Shown here: piece after piece, positions 25,145 through 33,748 of the stretch
Layout of the letters: each line of letters begins with the position of its first letter
Position numbering within the stretch: the first letter of the stretch is position 1
Assembly: GCA_001941225.1 (NCBI GenBank)
Contig: MSHM01000019.1
Coordinates: 29,894-93,893, forward strand
From: Oscillospiraceae bacterium Zagget12
Lineage (GTDB): Bacteria; Bacillota; Clostridia; UBA1381
Direction: 5' to 3'
Length of the DNA: 64,000 nt
Program-made: the position numbers and the translations under genes
The notes under the pieces: generated by a model
What the model was told of the DNA's origin: nothing
Seen by the model: only the letters and a program-made list of their open reading frames with translations
The model's database searches: none

Positions 25145-26188
25145 TCAATTCCGTGTATAAAACGTCCCCTTTCCTTTGCCATGCCGTGTTAAATATCCCT
25201 CCTCGACGAGCTTTTTCAACGAATTTTCCACAGACGCTCTGCCGATAGTAGGCACAAGCTCCATGATTTCACTTTTCGTGAATTTACCTATTTTTTCATT
25301 CACGGCATTTCTGACAAGCTCAACAGCGGGGAGTTTTTCGTCTGCAAGACTGACACGACCCTCAAAGTCGCGGTATGCCGAAAGTATAATTCCCAAAATG
25401 TATTTGATAAACGGCACAGGGTCATTCATACCCTCGTGCCAATTTACGCCGGACTGTTCAAGCGCGCTGTAGTATGCAGCTTTGGTCTTTTCGATTTTAC
25501 TCTCAATGCTGATATATCTGCCGACTACGTAACCACATTGATAAAGCAAAAGTGTAGTCAGCAGTCTTGACATTCGTCCGTTGCCATCGTTGAACGGGTG
25601 AATACAAAGAAAATCGTTGATAAAAATCGGAATAAGCACAAGCGGGTCAACAATACAGGCATCTATTGCGCGATTGAAACTTTCGCATATGGCATCAGCC
25701 GCAACCGGCGTTTCGTAGGGTGCAAGAGGCATAAAGCGTACAAATTGAGTTCCGTCAGCTCGTGTTTCGGCAATATAATTTTGGGTATTCTTAAACCGAC
25801 CGCCGATTGTTTTTTCGGAGTATTTATACAAATCCCTGTGCAGTTGGAGGATGTACGACGAACGTATAGGGATGTATTCGTAGCTCTCATGGATTGTGTT
25901 TAAAACATCACGGTATCCGAGAATTTCCTCCTCATCACGGTTATGCGGTGTTGTTTTTTCGGCGCAAAGCTGCTGTATTCGGGTGTTGGTTGTTACAATG
26001 CCCTCAATTTTGTTGGACGCTTCGGTGCTTTGTATTTTCGCTATTTCAACTAACTTGCCAAGAACCGCAGGCTTTTGCTTTAAATACATTTCCTGCCGCC
26101 CTTTAAATTCATGTATCTGTGCTACAAGACCAAGCACCTCGCCATCCCATTGATACGATGCAAGTTGTGTGTAATCAAAAACTCTCAC
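25145..26188 (-). CDS. Fic-domain protein with C-terminal winged helix
   Basis: 347 residues. Fic motif HPFNDGNGRMSRLL (about residue 195) with the catalytic His. An inhibitory helix candidate lies near the N-terminus (STEASNKIEGI, about residue 55, matching the S/TxxxE(G/N) pattern). A C-terminal winged helix follows (KFTKSEIMELVPTIGRASVENSLKKLVEEGYLTRHG). Fic proteins transfer AMP from ATP to target proteins. The winged helix and the repeated TTAGGC sites over the promoter suggest autoregulation. Convergent with lysR (14-base gap). Confidence 0.88.
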   Translation of the reverse strand: MRVFDYTQLASYQWDGEVLGLVAQIHEFKGRQEMYLKQKPAVLGKLVEIAKIQSTEASNKIEGIVTTNTRIQQLCAEKTTPHNRDEEEILGYRDVLNTIHESYEYIPIRSSYILQLHRDLYKYSEKTIGGRFKNTQNYIAETRADGTQFVRFMPLAPYETPVAADAICESFNRAIDACIVDPLVLIPIFINDFLCIHPFNDGNGRMSRLLTTLLLYQCGYVVGRYISIESKIEKTKAAYYSALEQSGVNWHEGMNDPVPFIKYILGIILSAYRDFEGRVSLADEKLPAVELVRNAVNEKIGKFTKSEIMELVPTIGRASVENSLKKLVEEGYLTRHGKGKGTFYTRN

Positions 26189-26215
26189 ATTTATACCTCC
26201 TTATACTATTTATAC

Positions 26216-26291
26216 GCCTAATTATATCATAAATTTAGGCTAAAATCAAGGATGTTAGGCAAAAATTCACCTAATTAATCATAAAATTAGG
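26216..26291 (-). promoter_or_regulatory. fic promoter with repeated TTAGGC/GCCTAA sites
   Basis: Minus-strand TTGATT (26249-26244), 17-base spacer, TATAAT (26226-26221). GCCTAA (26216) and TTAGGC (26235) form an inverted pair over the -10 box. A third TTAGGC lies at 26255 and a CCTAA/TTAGG pair at 26270-26291. Several copies of one hexamer in 76 bases point to an operator. Confidence 0.6.
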
Positions 26292-26393
26292 GGAATCTAT
26301 GTTTTTAGGTGAATATAGTATTTCCGATGCGGGGGATATGATACCTGTGATTGTGTGTTTTGTAAACCACGTATTTATAGCTGCTGTCTCCGG

Positions 26394-26756
26394 TTACTTT
26401 TTCCATTCCAGAGTAATTTGTCCGGTTGTGCTTACATCATCCGATGGACGAGTAGGTGTTGACATCTTTGTAAACTTGCTCTTTGTATCCGATTGCTCTG
26501 ATTCTGTATTCTTGCTTGAACGGCTTCCTTCGTTACCAACCTGACCTTCCACAACCGCAGTAACTCTGAAGCAATATTTTGTTCCCTGTTCACCCTTCTT
26601 AAATGTATATGAGGTTCCGGTTACGTTAGAAGACAATACGCTGTAATCGCTCTCATCTGCTTTTCGATAATATACTTTGTATTTTGTTGCTCCCGATACC
26701 TTATTCCACGACACAGTAAGTTGTGTTTCACTGTCCGTCGTGACCGTTGGCTTCTG
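26394..26756 (-). pseudogene. Fibronectin type III domain fragment
   Basis: The frame QKPTVTTDSETQLTVSWNKV then GATKYKVYYRK, SYTFKKGEQGTKYCFRVTAVV is one FN3 domain of a surface protein, followed by a Ser/Thr-rich tail and a second short beta stretch (TGQITLEWKK). It has no start of its own and is joined by a deletion to an element replication gene. Confidence 0.6.
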
Positions 26757-26938
26757 ATACTGTCAACGCCTTCTTTACAGATCTTCGCAAGTCCCGTGAG
26801 AGTATAGTTCCACGTTTCAGGCAGGGACAGCATAAGCGAAAGCAAGCCCTTTGCTTTCAGCGATAAATTCATGTCCCTCAAATGATGATTTGAGATTACC
26901 GTGTAATCCTTAGTTTTCTCTACTCTGAACACTGCCAT
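26753..26938 (-). pseudogene. N-terminus of an ICE/plasmid replication-type helix-turn-helix protein
   Basis: RBS AGGAGG then MAVFRVEKTKDYTVISNHHL and RDMNLSLKAKGLLSLMLSLPETW, a common start of DnaD-like replication proteins of conjugative elements. The family sequence ends at KEGVDSI, where the FN3 fragment is fused out of frame. Remnant of an element deleted beside lysS. Confidence 0.65.
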
Positions 26939-27035
26939 TTTCTGTTCCTCCTATTTTTGGGCATAATAAAAGACACTGCTCGTAAACAGTGCCTTTAAGT
27001 GATTGTTTAGTTGTATTCACAAACCAAATTGAAAA

Positions 27036-27077
27036 CAAAAAACAGAGCTAAAGTTTCAAACCTCGCTCTGTCTTTTT
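27036..27077 (-). terminator. lysS-side terminator hairpin
   Basis: ACAGAGC (27042-27048) and GCTCTGT (27065-27071) arms. On the minus strand the stem is followed by TTTTTTG, on the plus strand by CTTTTTG, so it can work both ways. Confidence 0.55.
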
Positions 27078-27104
27078 GTTTGCTCGAATGAGTTTCTTTA
27101 TTTG

Positions 27105-27122
27105 GTCGTAAGTTGGTCGTAA
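27105..27122. repeat. 18-bp direct repeat, copy 2
   Basis: Identical to 7109-7126 and in the same orientation, 45 bases downstream of the lysS stop and next to replication-gene debris. Confidence 0.5.
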
Positions 27123-27166
27123 ATTTCAGCTTACATTGCCCAAAACCCGCGTATTTACGCCATTTT

Positions 27167-28717
27167 TCACGCTAACGGTTTCATCGTCGGGAACAGGAGG
27201 ACATCTCTTATTGCGGGGGAATCGGTGAGGAGCATACACATACGGTCGATACCGAAACCGATGCCGCCGGTCGGGGGCATACCGATTTCAAGCGCGCGCA
27301 TAAAGTCCTCATCGGTTGTATTAGCCTCGTCATTACCCTGCGCGAGCTGTTCCTCCTGCGCCTTGAAACGCTCCCTCTGGTCAATGGGGTCGTTAAGCTC
27401 CGAATACGCGTTCGCCATTTCCCAACCGTTCATAAAGAACTCAAAACGCTCAACGTAATCGGGATTTTCCGGCTTTTTCTTTGTAAGCGGTGAAATCTCA
27501 ATCGGGTGATCCATTACAAATGTCGGCTGAATAAGATGCTCCTCGGCAAATTCCTCGAAGAACAAATTCAGTATTTCACCCTTGCTGTGCCTTTCCTCAT
27601 ACTCAACATGGTGCTTATCCGCCGCGGCACGCGCCTCCTCAAGCGTCGTTATTTCGTTAAAGTCCACACCCGCGTACTTTTTAACCGCGTCAAGCATTGT
27701 TATACACTCGAACGGCTTACTTAAATCCATTTCAATTCCGTTATATACAATCTTAGTCGTACCCAAAACCTCCTCGGCAACATGACGGTACATATTCTCC
27801 GTCAAATCCATCATACCGTGGTAATCAGTGTACGCCTGATACAGCTCCATAAGCGTAAATTCGGGGTTATGGCGCGTGTCAAGACCCTCGTTTCTGAATA
27901 CCCTGCCTATCTCATAAACCTTGTCGAACCCGCCGACAATAAGGCGCTTTAAATAAAGCTCAAGCGAAATTCTCAGCTTGAAATCCTCGTCAAGAGCGTT
28001 GAAATGCGTTTCAAACGGACGCGCCGCCGCGCCGCCCGCGTTCGACACAAGCATCGGAGTTTCAACCTCCAAAAATCCCTGATTGTTGAGGTACGCGCGG
28101 ATTGACGCTATAATCCTTGAACGCGCGATAAACGTCTTTTTCACGTCCTCGTTCATTATAAGGTCAACATATCTTTGGCGGTATCTCAAATCCGTGTCGG
28201 TCATACCGTGGAATTTCTCCGGCAGCGGCTGAAGTGACTTTGAAAGAAGTGTAATCTTATCCGCTCTGATTGAAATTTCACCGGTCTGAGTTGTGAACAC
28301 CTCGCCCGACGCGCCGATTATATCGCCTATATCAAGCTTTTTGAAACGGTTATATTCCTCCTCGCCGAGAATGTCCTTTTTCACAAAAAGCTGAATTTGT
28401 CCGTCAATATCCGCCACATGAACAAATCCGACCTTGCCCATACCTCGCTTTGACATTATACGTCCGGCAACGGAAACTTCTTTGCCGTCCAGCGGAGAAA
28501 TTTTTGCCTTTATAATCTGAACCTCGTCCGAGCCGCGCTTTTTCAGCTCGCGCTCCTCCTCGGTATAGTTTTCTTTTATTTGATTCGATGTGTGGCTGCG
28601 CTCGAATTTTGTAATTTGAAACGGATCTCTGCCCTCATTCTGAAGTTCCGTAAGCTTATCGCGGCGCACCTGCAAAAGCGCCGATAACTGTTCCTGTGTT
28701 TGCTCTATGTTTTCCAT
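27167..28717 (-). CDS. lysS: Lysyl-tRNA synthetase, class II
   Basis: Charges tRNA-Lys with lysine. 516 residues with an N-terminal OB-fold anticodon-binding domain (VSVAGRIMSKRGMGKVGFVHVADIDGQIQLFVKKD). The class II motifs are motif 1 (IRAYLNNQGFLEVETPML), motif 2 (GRVFRNEGLDTRHNPEFTLMELYQAY) and motif 3 (GIGFGIDRMCMLLTDSPAIRDVLLFP). RBS AAGGAGG before ATG 28717; own promoter upstream. Confidence 0.97.
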   Translation of the reverse strand: MENIEQTQEQLSALLQVRRDKLTELQNEGRDPFQITKFERSHTSNQIKENYTEEERELKKRGSDEVQIIKAKISPLDGKEVSVAGRIMSKRGMGKVGFVHVADIDGQIQLFVKKDILGEEEYNRFKKLDIGDIIGASGEVFTTQTGEISIRADKITLLSKSLQPLPEKFHGMTDTDLRYRQRYVDLIMNEDVKKTFIARSRIIASIRAYLNNQGFLEVETPMLVSNAGGAAARPFETHFNALDEDFKLRISLELYLKRLIVGGFDKVYEIGRVFRNEGLDTRHNPEFTLMELYQAYTDYHGMMDLTENMYRHVAEEVLGTTKIVYNGIEMDLSKPFECITMLDAVKKYAGVDFNEITTLEEARAAADKHHVEYEERHSKGEILNLFFEEFAEEHLIQPTFVMDHPIEISPLTKKKPENPDYVERFEFFMNGWEMANAYSELNDPIDQRERFKAQEEQLAQGNDEANTTDEDFMRALEIGMPPTGGIGFGIDRMCMLLTDSPAIRDVLLFPTMKPLA

Positions 28718-28760
28718 TTATTGAAAAACCTCCTTAAACTATTTCTGTGTATAATGATTA

Positions 28761-28789
28761 ATTATATACTATTTTCCTTGAATTTACAA
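28761..28789 (-). promoter_or_regulatory. lysS promoter
   Basis: Minus-strand TTGTAA (28789-28784), 17-base spacer, TATAAT (28766-28761). Confidence 0.65.
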
Positions 28790-28850
28790 TGTTTTTTCAG
28801 AAAAAAGTCGTATTATGAACGTAAATACTTATCTAAAATCACAATTACCA

Positions 28851-28879
28851 TTGACATTATCATAATATTTTTATAAAAT
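28851..28879 (+). promoter_or_regulatory. Promoter of the glucosaminidase gene
   Basis: TTGACA (28851-28856), 17-base spacer, TAAAAT (28874-28879), 34 bases before the start codon. Confidence 0.7.
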
Positions 28880-28912
28880 AGTCGATGAAATCATTTTTTT
28901 GGCGGTGTAAGC

Positions 28913-30310
28913 ATGAAAAAACTTTTAACAATACTGATAATACTGACAGCATTTCCGATAATACACGCGTTTGGCGCGTACACGGTGGAAATAGACGATG
29001 ATACATACGTATCGGACGAAACCTACTTCGCGCCGGTATCGACGTGGGACGAGGTCGGCGCGCAGACGATAAACCTTGAAAATGGCAAGATAATATTTTA
29101 CGCCGGCAAGGGAAATCAAAGCGCCCGTATAAACGCGGCGGTTATGCCCGTCAACACGACGGACAAGACCATTACATATACCTCCGGCGACACGAGCATT
29201 GCGTCGGTGGACGAATCGGGAAATGTAACCTGCGCGGGCAAAGCGGGAAACACGGTGATAGACGTGAGATGCGGCAAGGCGTTCGCCAAAGTAAACGTCA
29301 GCGTGGTTATAGGCGTTGAGGGCGTGGAAATGTCGCAGGACACTATGACGCTGTACGCCGACAAGCCCATCACGGCTCAGCTTTCCGCCGTTATTTATCC
29401 TGAAAACGCCACAATTCGCGATTTGGAATGGTACAGCGGCGACGAGTCAATCGCTTATGTGGACAAGGACGGACTTGTTTCGCCATGCGGCGTCGGAACG
29501 ACCGATGTATACGTGAAAACCGTTGACGGCGGCTTTACCGCCAAATGCGCGGTCACGGTTGACATATGGGAGGAACGCTCCGAGGAGATACCCGTTACAT
29601 ATACGGAGTATGATATTACAATCGATGAGATGGTGGAGGCGCAAATGACCGCCTCACCGACGATTTTCACAAACGACACCTTCCCCGCAAGCAGTGAAAA
29701 CGTCGAGCAGTACGTCAGTCCCGAAAACCTTGTGACCGGCTATGAAAAATATCAGTTTATAAACCTCGGTATGTCAAACAATATAGACGCAAAAACGCTC
29801 GACGCGTATCTCAACGGAAAGGGAGTTTTGAGCGGTCAGGGAACCACCTTCAAGGCAGCGTCCGATGAGTACGGCATAAGCGAGGTATATCTTGTAATAC
29901 ACTCGTGCCTTGAAACCGGCAACGGAACCTCCGAGCTGGCAACCGGCGTTGAATATAACGGCGTGACGGTATATAATATGTTCGGAATAGGCGCGGTGGA
30001 CGATTCACCGGTTGAAAGCGGCGCGGAGTACGCTTACCAAATGGGTTGGACGGACATAGAAACAGCCATATCCGGCGGCGCGGAATGGATAAGCGAAAAT
30101 TACATAAACAATCCGCAGTATTCGCAGGACACTCTCTATAAAATGCGTTGGAATCCCGAATCGCCGGCGACACATCAATACGCCACGGATATTGAGTGGG
30201 CGTCAAAGCAAGCCGAGGATATGAGCTCTATGTTTGAGGCGTTCCCGACGGCGGAATATTGTTTTGATGTCCCCGTGTATATCGGACAGGACAGACTTGA
30301 AATTGAATAG
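28913..30310 (+). CDS. Secreted glucosaminidase with Ig-like (BIG2) repeats
   Basis: 465 residues. Signal peptide (LLTILIILTAFPIIHAFGA). Two bacterial Ig-like group 2 repeats (about 60-220; SGDTSIASVDESGNVTCAGKAG; SGDESIAYVDKDGLVSPCGVG). A C-terminal endo-beta-N-acetylglucosaminidase domain of the GH73 type (about 270-460), with the probable catalytic Glu in IHSCLETGNGTSELA and the later YNMFGIGAVD and YSQDTLYKMRWNP. It should cut glycan strands of peptidoglycan outside the membrane. Monocistronic, with its own promoter and terminator. Confidence 0.88.
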   Translation: MKKLLTILIILTAFPIIHAFGAYTVEIDDDTYVSDETYFAPVSTWDEVGAQTINLENGKIIFYAGKGNQSARINAAVMPVNTTDKTITYTSGDTSIASVDESGNVTCAGKAGNTVIDVRCGKAFAKVNVSVVIGVEGVEMSQDTMTLYADKPITAQLSAVIYPENATIRDLEWYSGDESIAYVDKDGLVSPCGVGTTDVYVKTVDGGFTAKCAVTVDIWEERSEEIPVTYTEYDITIDEMVEAQMTASPTIFTNDTFPASSENVEQYVSPENLVTGYEKYQFINLGMSNNIDAKTLDAYLNGKGVLSGQGTTFKAASDEYGISEVYLVIHSCLETGNGTSELATGVEYNGVTVYNMFGIGAVDDSPVESGAEYAYQMGWTDIETAISGGAEWISENYINNPQYSQDTLYKMRWNPESPATHQYATDIEWASKQAEDMSSMFEAFPTAEYCFDVPVYIGQDRLEIE

Positions 30311-30327
30311 GACTTAACAAAGAAAAA

Positions 30328-30375
30328 GGCTGTAGGCAGGTATATCTTTGATATACTTGTCTACAGCCGGTTTTA
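30328..30375. terminator. Bidirectional terminator
   Basis: Long stem GGCTGTAGGCA...TGTCTACAGCC with an inner GTATATC/GATATAC, between the convergent glucosaminidase and histidine kinase genes; TTTTATAAT follows on the plus strand and TTTTTC on the minus strand. Confidence 0.8.
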
Positions 30376-30385
30376 TAATAGGTAT

Positions 30386-31741
30386 TTATTTCATAATCGG
30401 TATTCTTACCGTAAATTCGGTAAATTCGTTCTTTTGCGATTTAACGCTTATGCTGCCCTTGCAGGAATCGGTAATCGCCTTGGCGATGGCAAGTCCCAAG
30501 CCGTAGCCGCCGCTTTCGCGCGCGCGGGATTTATCCTCTCTGTAGAAACGCTCAAATATCTGCTTTTGAGCCTCGTCCGAAATACCCACGCCGGTATTGT
30601 GTATCTTAAACACCGCGTCGGAGGAATCGCGCGTAAGCGTGATGCTTATATTGCCTGACTTCGGCGTGTATTTAACGGCGTTATCCAACAGTATCATAAC
30701 AAGCTGCTTGAGCTGCTCCGCCGAGCCGTTTACGTATATATCAGGCGTGATGTTATAATCCAAATTTACGCGGTTCTCAAAGATTACCGCCTCCATAAGC
30801 AATATCACGCTTTCCGCAGCCTCGGAAAACGATACCTTGCTCAGTATCACGCTGCTGTCGCTGTGGTCAAGCTTGGCAAGATACAATAATTCATTCGTCA
30901 GCTTTGTCATACGCTCCGCCTCGGTTTTTATATAATCGAGCCACTTCCTTTCCTCGCCGATTGTGCTTTCCGGATGAGAGAGCAGCACGTCCACGTTTGT
31001 GTTAATGGTGGTCATCGGCGTTTTCAGCTCGTGCGACGCGTCCGCCACAAAACGCTTTTGCTTGTTATACGACTCCTCAATGGGGCGTATGGAGCGGTTC
31101 GCCGAATACAGGCTTATCAAAAACGCGGCTGTCAGCGTGAAAAGTCCTACTAACAGGAGAATAAGGAACAAATTACGCAGAATGGCGCGCTCCGCCTGAC
31201 ATTCCGTGAACGCCACAACATAGCCCGTGTCAAGCTGCAAAACCCTATACGCCCATAAGCCGCTGTCGGCTCTTATGCGTCCCTCGTCCTTTTCTCCGTA
31301 AATAATATTGCCGATGCTGTCCGAATAAAAATCCTCGTCCAGCTCGAACGGAATATCCTTTTCCAAAATATTTCCGTCCGCGTCCGTCGTTACCGTAAAG
31401 GTTAATGAAAAAGCCTGCTTTTCCTGCGTGTCGTCGGGAGTTTCGCCGCCCTCAGGTATTTCGGGCGGAGCGTCAGCCGCGTCCGGCGCGTCCGGCGGTG
31501 TGTCCTGCGCGAGCGGAGCGTCGGGCGCGTTATCTCCCTCTCCGTTCTTGGGCGCCTTCTCCTTTTGACGCGACATATGCTGCGAATGTACCGTATCCAC
31601 CGCGCGTTCAAGCTTTTGGTCGATTCCTCTGTTCACGTTTTGCGCCGTCATTATATATATAAACGAAAAGCTGCCCAGCACCAACGCCGCTATTATCAAC
31701 GTGTTCACTATCAACAGTCTGTTTCTGAGTTTTTTAAACAT
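30386..31741 (-). CDS. Membrane sensor histidine kinase
   Basis: 451 residues. Helix 1 (LLIVNTLIIAALVLGSFSFIYIM), an extracellular loop with a long acidic, proline- and alanine-rich stretch (about 60-110; DAPDAADAPPEIPEGG), and helix 2 (LFLILLLVGLFTLTAAFLISL). HisKA phospho-acceptor in FVADASHELKTPMTTI. The ATP lid and G boxes follow (LLDNAVKYTP, GVGISDEAQKQIFERFYR, GYGLGLAIAKAI). The gene follows the response regulator by 12 bases. Signal unknown; the disordered acidic loop could bind cations or peptides. Confidence 0.92.
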   Translation of the reverse strand: MFKKLRNRLLIVNTLIIAALVLGSFSFIYIMTAQNVNRGIDQKLERAVDTVHSQHMSRQKEKAPKNGEGDNAPDAPLAQDTPPDAPDAADAPPEIPEGGETPDDTQEKQAFSLTFTVTTDADGNILEKDIPFELDEDFYSDSIGNIIYGEKDEGRIRADSGLWAYRVLQLDTGYVVAFTECQAERAILRNLFLILLLVGLFTLTAAFLISLYSANRSIRPIEESYNKQKRFVADASHELKTPMTTINTNVDVLLSHPESTIGEERKWLDYIKTEAERMTKLTNELLYLAKLDHSDSSVILSKVSFSEAAESVILLMEAVIFENRVNLDYNITPDIYVNGSAEQLKQLVMILLDNAVKYTPKSGNISITLTRDSSDAVFKIHNTGVGISDEAQKQIFERFYREDKSRARESGGYGLGLAIAKAITDSCKGSISVKSQKNEFTEFTVRIPIMK

Positions 31742-31753
31742 ATCTACCCTCCG

Positions 31754-32431
31754 TCAATTTACGGCAAGCGTATATCCGACGCCGCGCACCGTGTTTATGG
31801 ACACCTTTGAATGTACAAACGCGAGCTTTTTCCTCAAAAACGAGACATAAACCTCAACGTGGTTCGCCTCCGCCTCCGAGTCAAAGCCCCATAGCTTTTC
31901 TATAATCTGCTCCTTGGAGCAAACCATCTCCTTATGCAGCATAAAATGCTCCAAAAGCTCGCTTTCCTTAAGAGTAAGGCTGATTTCGCTCGCTCCGTTT
32001 GTGAGCTTAAGGGTTGACGTGTTCAAGGTAATATCGCCGTAGGATATGGTGTTGGTATTGGCGACTATTTCGCCTCGGCGGCGGCCCAAAGCGCGTATGC
32101 GCGCCAAAAGCTCATCGGTATTGAACGGCTTTGCAAGATAATCGTCCGCGCCGCTGTCAAGTCCCAGCACCTTATCGGAAATTTCACTTTTCGCCGTAAG
32201 CAGTATTACCGGCGTGTCAAAGCCCTCCTCACGCAGCGTTTTAAGCACGGTTATTCCGTCTATTTTCGGCAGCATTATATCAAGCACTATCACGTCATAT
32301 ATGCCGCTTAGGGCGTTGTCAAGTCCCGATTCGCCGTCGTTTGAAACATCGACGGTATAATTGTTCTTTTTCAATATGTGCGACAGCGCCTCCGCAAGAT
32401 GCCGCTCATCTTCAACCACAAGTATTCTCAT
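31754..32431 (-). CDS. OmpR-family response regulator
   Basis: 225 residues. Receiver domain with acidic pocket VEDERHL, phospho-acceptor Asp in DVIVLDIMLPKIDG, and the conserved Thr and Lys (ILLTAKSE; YLAKPF). A winged-helix effector follows (ISLTLKESELLEHFMLHKEMVCSKEQIIEKLWG ... VRGVGYTL). Partner of the kinase encoded next. Regulon not visible. Confidence 0.95.
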   Translation of the reverse strand: MRILVVEDERHLAEALSHILKKNNYTVDVSNDGESGLDNALSGIYDVIVLDIMLPKIDGITVLKTLREEGFDTPVILLTAKSEISDKVLGLDSGADDYLAKPFNTDELLARIRALGRRRGEIVANTNTISYGDITLNTSTLKLTNGASEISLTLKESELLEHFMLHKEMVCSKEQIIEKLWGFDSEAEANHVEVYVSFLRKKLAFVHSKVSINTVRGVGYTLAVN

Positions 32432-32488
32432 ATGTTCACCCTCTTCTCCGATTTTAAATTAATATATCATACAAACCTTAAATATCCC

Positions 32489-32521
32489 TTAAAAAAAGGG
32501 ATTGTTTTTAAACAATCCCTT
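32489..32521 (-). terminator. ilvE terminator
   Basis: Perfect 12-bp stem (AAGGGATTGTTT / AAACAATCCCTT, 2-base loop), followed on the minus strand by TTTTTTT overlapping the stem end. Only 15 bases beyond the ilvE stop. Confidence 0.85.
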
Positions 32522-32535
32522 AGAAATTCATCAAA

Positions 32536-33606
32536 TTATTTGTCTATCTTAACCGTCCAGCCGAACTCGTCGTCAATCTTGCCCCATTGGATACCTGTAA
32601 GGGTATCATAAAGCATCTGCGAAACCTCGCCGATTTCACCGTTGTTCACGGGCATTACAAGCTCTCCGTACTTCAGCTCGCCGATAGGCGAAATAACCGC
32701 CGCCGTACCGGTGCCCCAAGCCTCTTCCAGCTTACCCTCGTTGAACGCATTGACAAGCTCGTCTACCGAAATTCTGCGCTCGCTTACATTGTAGCCTTTG
32801 GACTTTAAAAGCTCGATAATAGACATTCTTGTAATTCCGCTCAGGATTGAGCCTACAAGCGCCGGAGTTACAATCTCGCCGTCAATCTTGAAGAACACGT
32901 TCATTGAACCGACTTCCTCGATATATTTTCTCTCAACGCCGTCAAGCCACAATGTCTGAATATATCCCTGAGCCGCTGCCTCTTCCTGACCCTTCAGTGA
33001 AATCGCGTAATTGGCGCCCGCCTTTGTAAAGCCGGTTCCGCCCACAACCGCGCGGACATATTTTTCCTCAACGAATATTTTAACCGGTGCGATTCCCTCG
33101 GGATAGTACGCGCCGACCGGTGAAAGGATTATCGCGAAGATAAGGTGCTTTGCCGGGTGAACGCCGATATGTACGTCGTTCGCGAAAATATACGGTCTTA
33201 TATATAAGGAAGTTCCCTCCTCGGACGGAACCCAGTCCTCGTCAACCTTAACAAGCGTCTTTATCGCCTCTATCGCAAATTCCTCGTCAATTTTCGGTAT
33301 GCAAAGACGGTCACAAGAAACATTCATTCTCGCCATATTCTTTTCCGGACGGAAAAGCTGAATTGAGCCGTCCGCGGTACGGTAAGCCTTAAGTCCCTCA
33401 AAAATTTCCTGCGCGTAATGCAGCACCATTGATGCGGGGTCGATTTCAAACGGAGCATACGGCACAATTCTTGCGTCGTGCCAGCCCTGTCCCTCGTCAT
33501 AGTTCATTATAAACATATGATCCGTATAATACTGACCGAATCCAAGCTTTGTCTGATCCGCCGGCTTTGCCTTCGGATTTGTTGTTTTTGTAATTGAGAT
33601 TTCCAT
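32536..33606 (-). CDS. ilvE: Branched-chain amino acid aminotransferase
   Basis: PLP enzyme that exchanges amino groups between Leu/Ile/Val, their 2-oxo acids and glutamate. 356 residues, long (type II) form. N-terminal LGFGQYYTDHMFIMNYDEGQGWHD, then VLHYAQEIFEGLKAYRTADG. The PLP-Lys is in VVGGTGFTKAGANYAISLKGQ, and the cofactor phosphate loop is GTGTAAVISPIGEL. Single gene with its own promoter and terminator; not part of the BMC operon. Confidence 0.95.
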   Translation of the reverse strand: MEISITKTTNPKAKPADQTKLGFGQYYTDHMFIMNYDEGQGWHDARIVPYAPFEIDPASMVLHYAQEIFEGLKAYRTADGSIQLFRPEKNMARMNVSCDRLCIPKIDEEFAIEAIKTLVKVDEDWVPSEEGTSLYIRPYIFANDVHIGVHPAKHLIFAIILSPVGAYYPEGIAPVKIFVEEKYVRAVVGGTGFTKAGANYAISLKGQEEAAAQGYIQTLWLDGVERKYIEEVGSMNVFFKIDGEIVTPALVGSILSGITRMSIIELLKSKGYNVSERRISVDELVNAFNEGKLEEAWGTGTAAVISPIGELKYGELVMPVNNGEIGEVSQMLYDTLTGIQWGKIDDEFGWTVKIDK

Positions 33607-33660
33607 TATAAACGCTCCCTTTATTTTCTACATAAACAAATTATTTTATTGCCAACTATT

Positions 33661-33689
33661 ATTATACCGCTTTTTTTTAATGTTGTAAA
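33661..33689 (-). promoter_or_regulatory. ilvE promoter
   Basis: Minus-strand TTTACA (33689-33684), 17-base spacer, TATAAT (33666-33661). Confidence 0.7.
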
Positions 33690-33748
33690 GTGGTATAATC
33701 GTATTTTTATGTATTTTTACAAATTTTTTTGTATTTTATTCAAATCAA

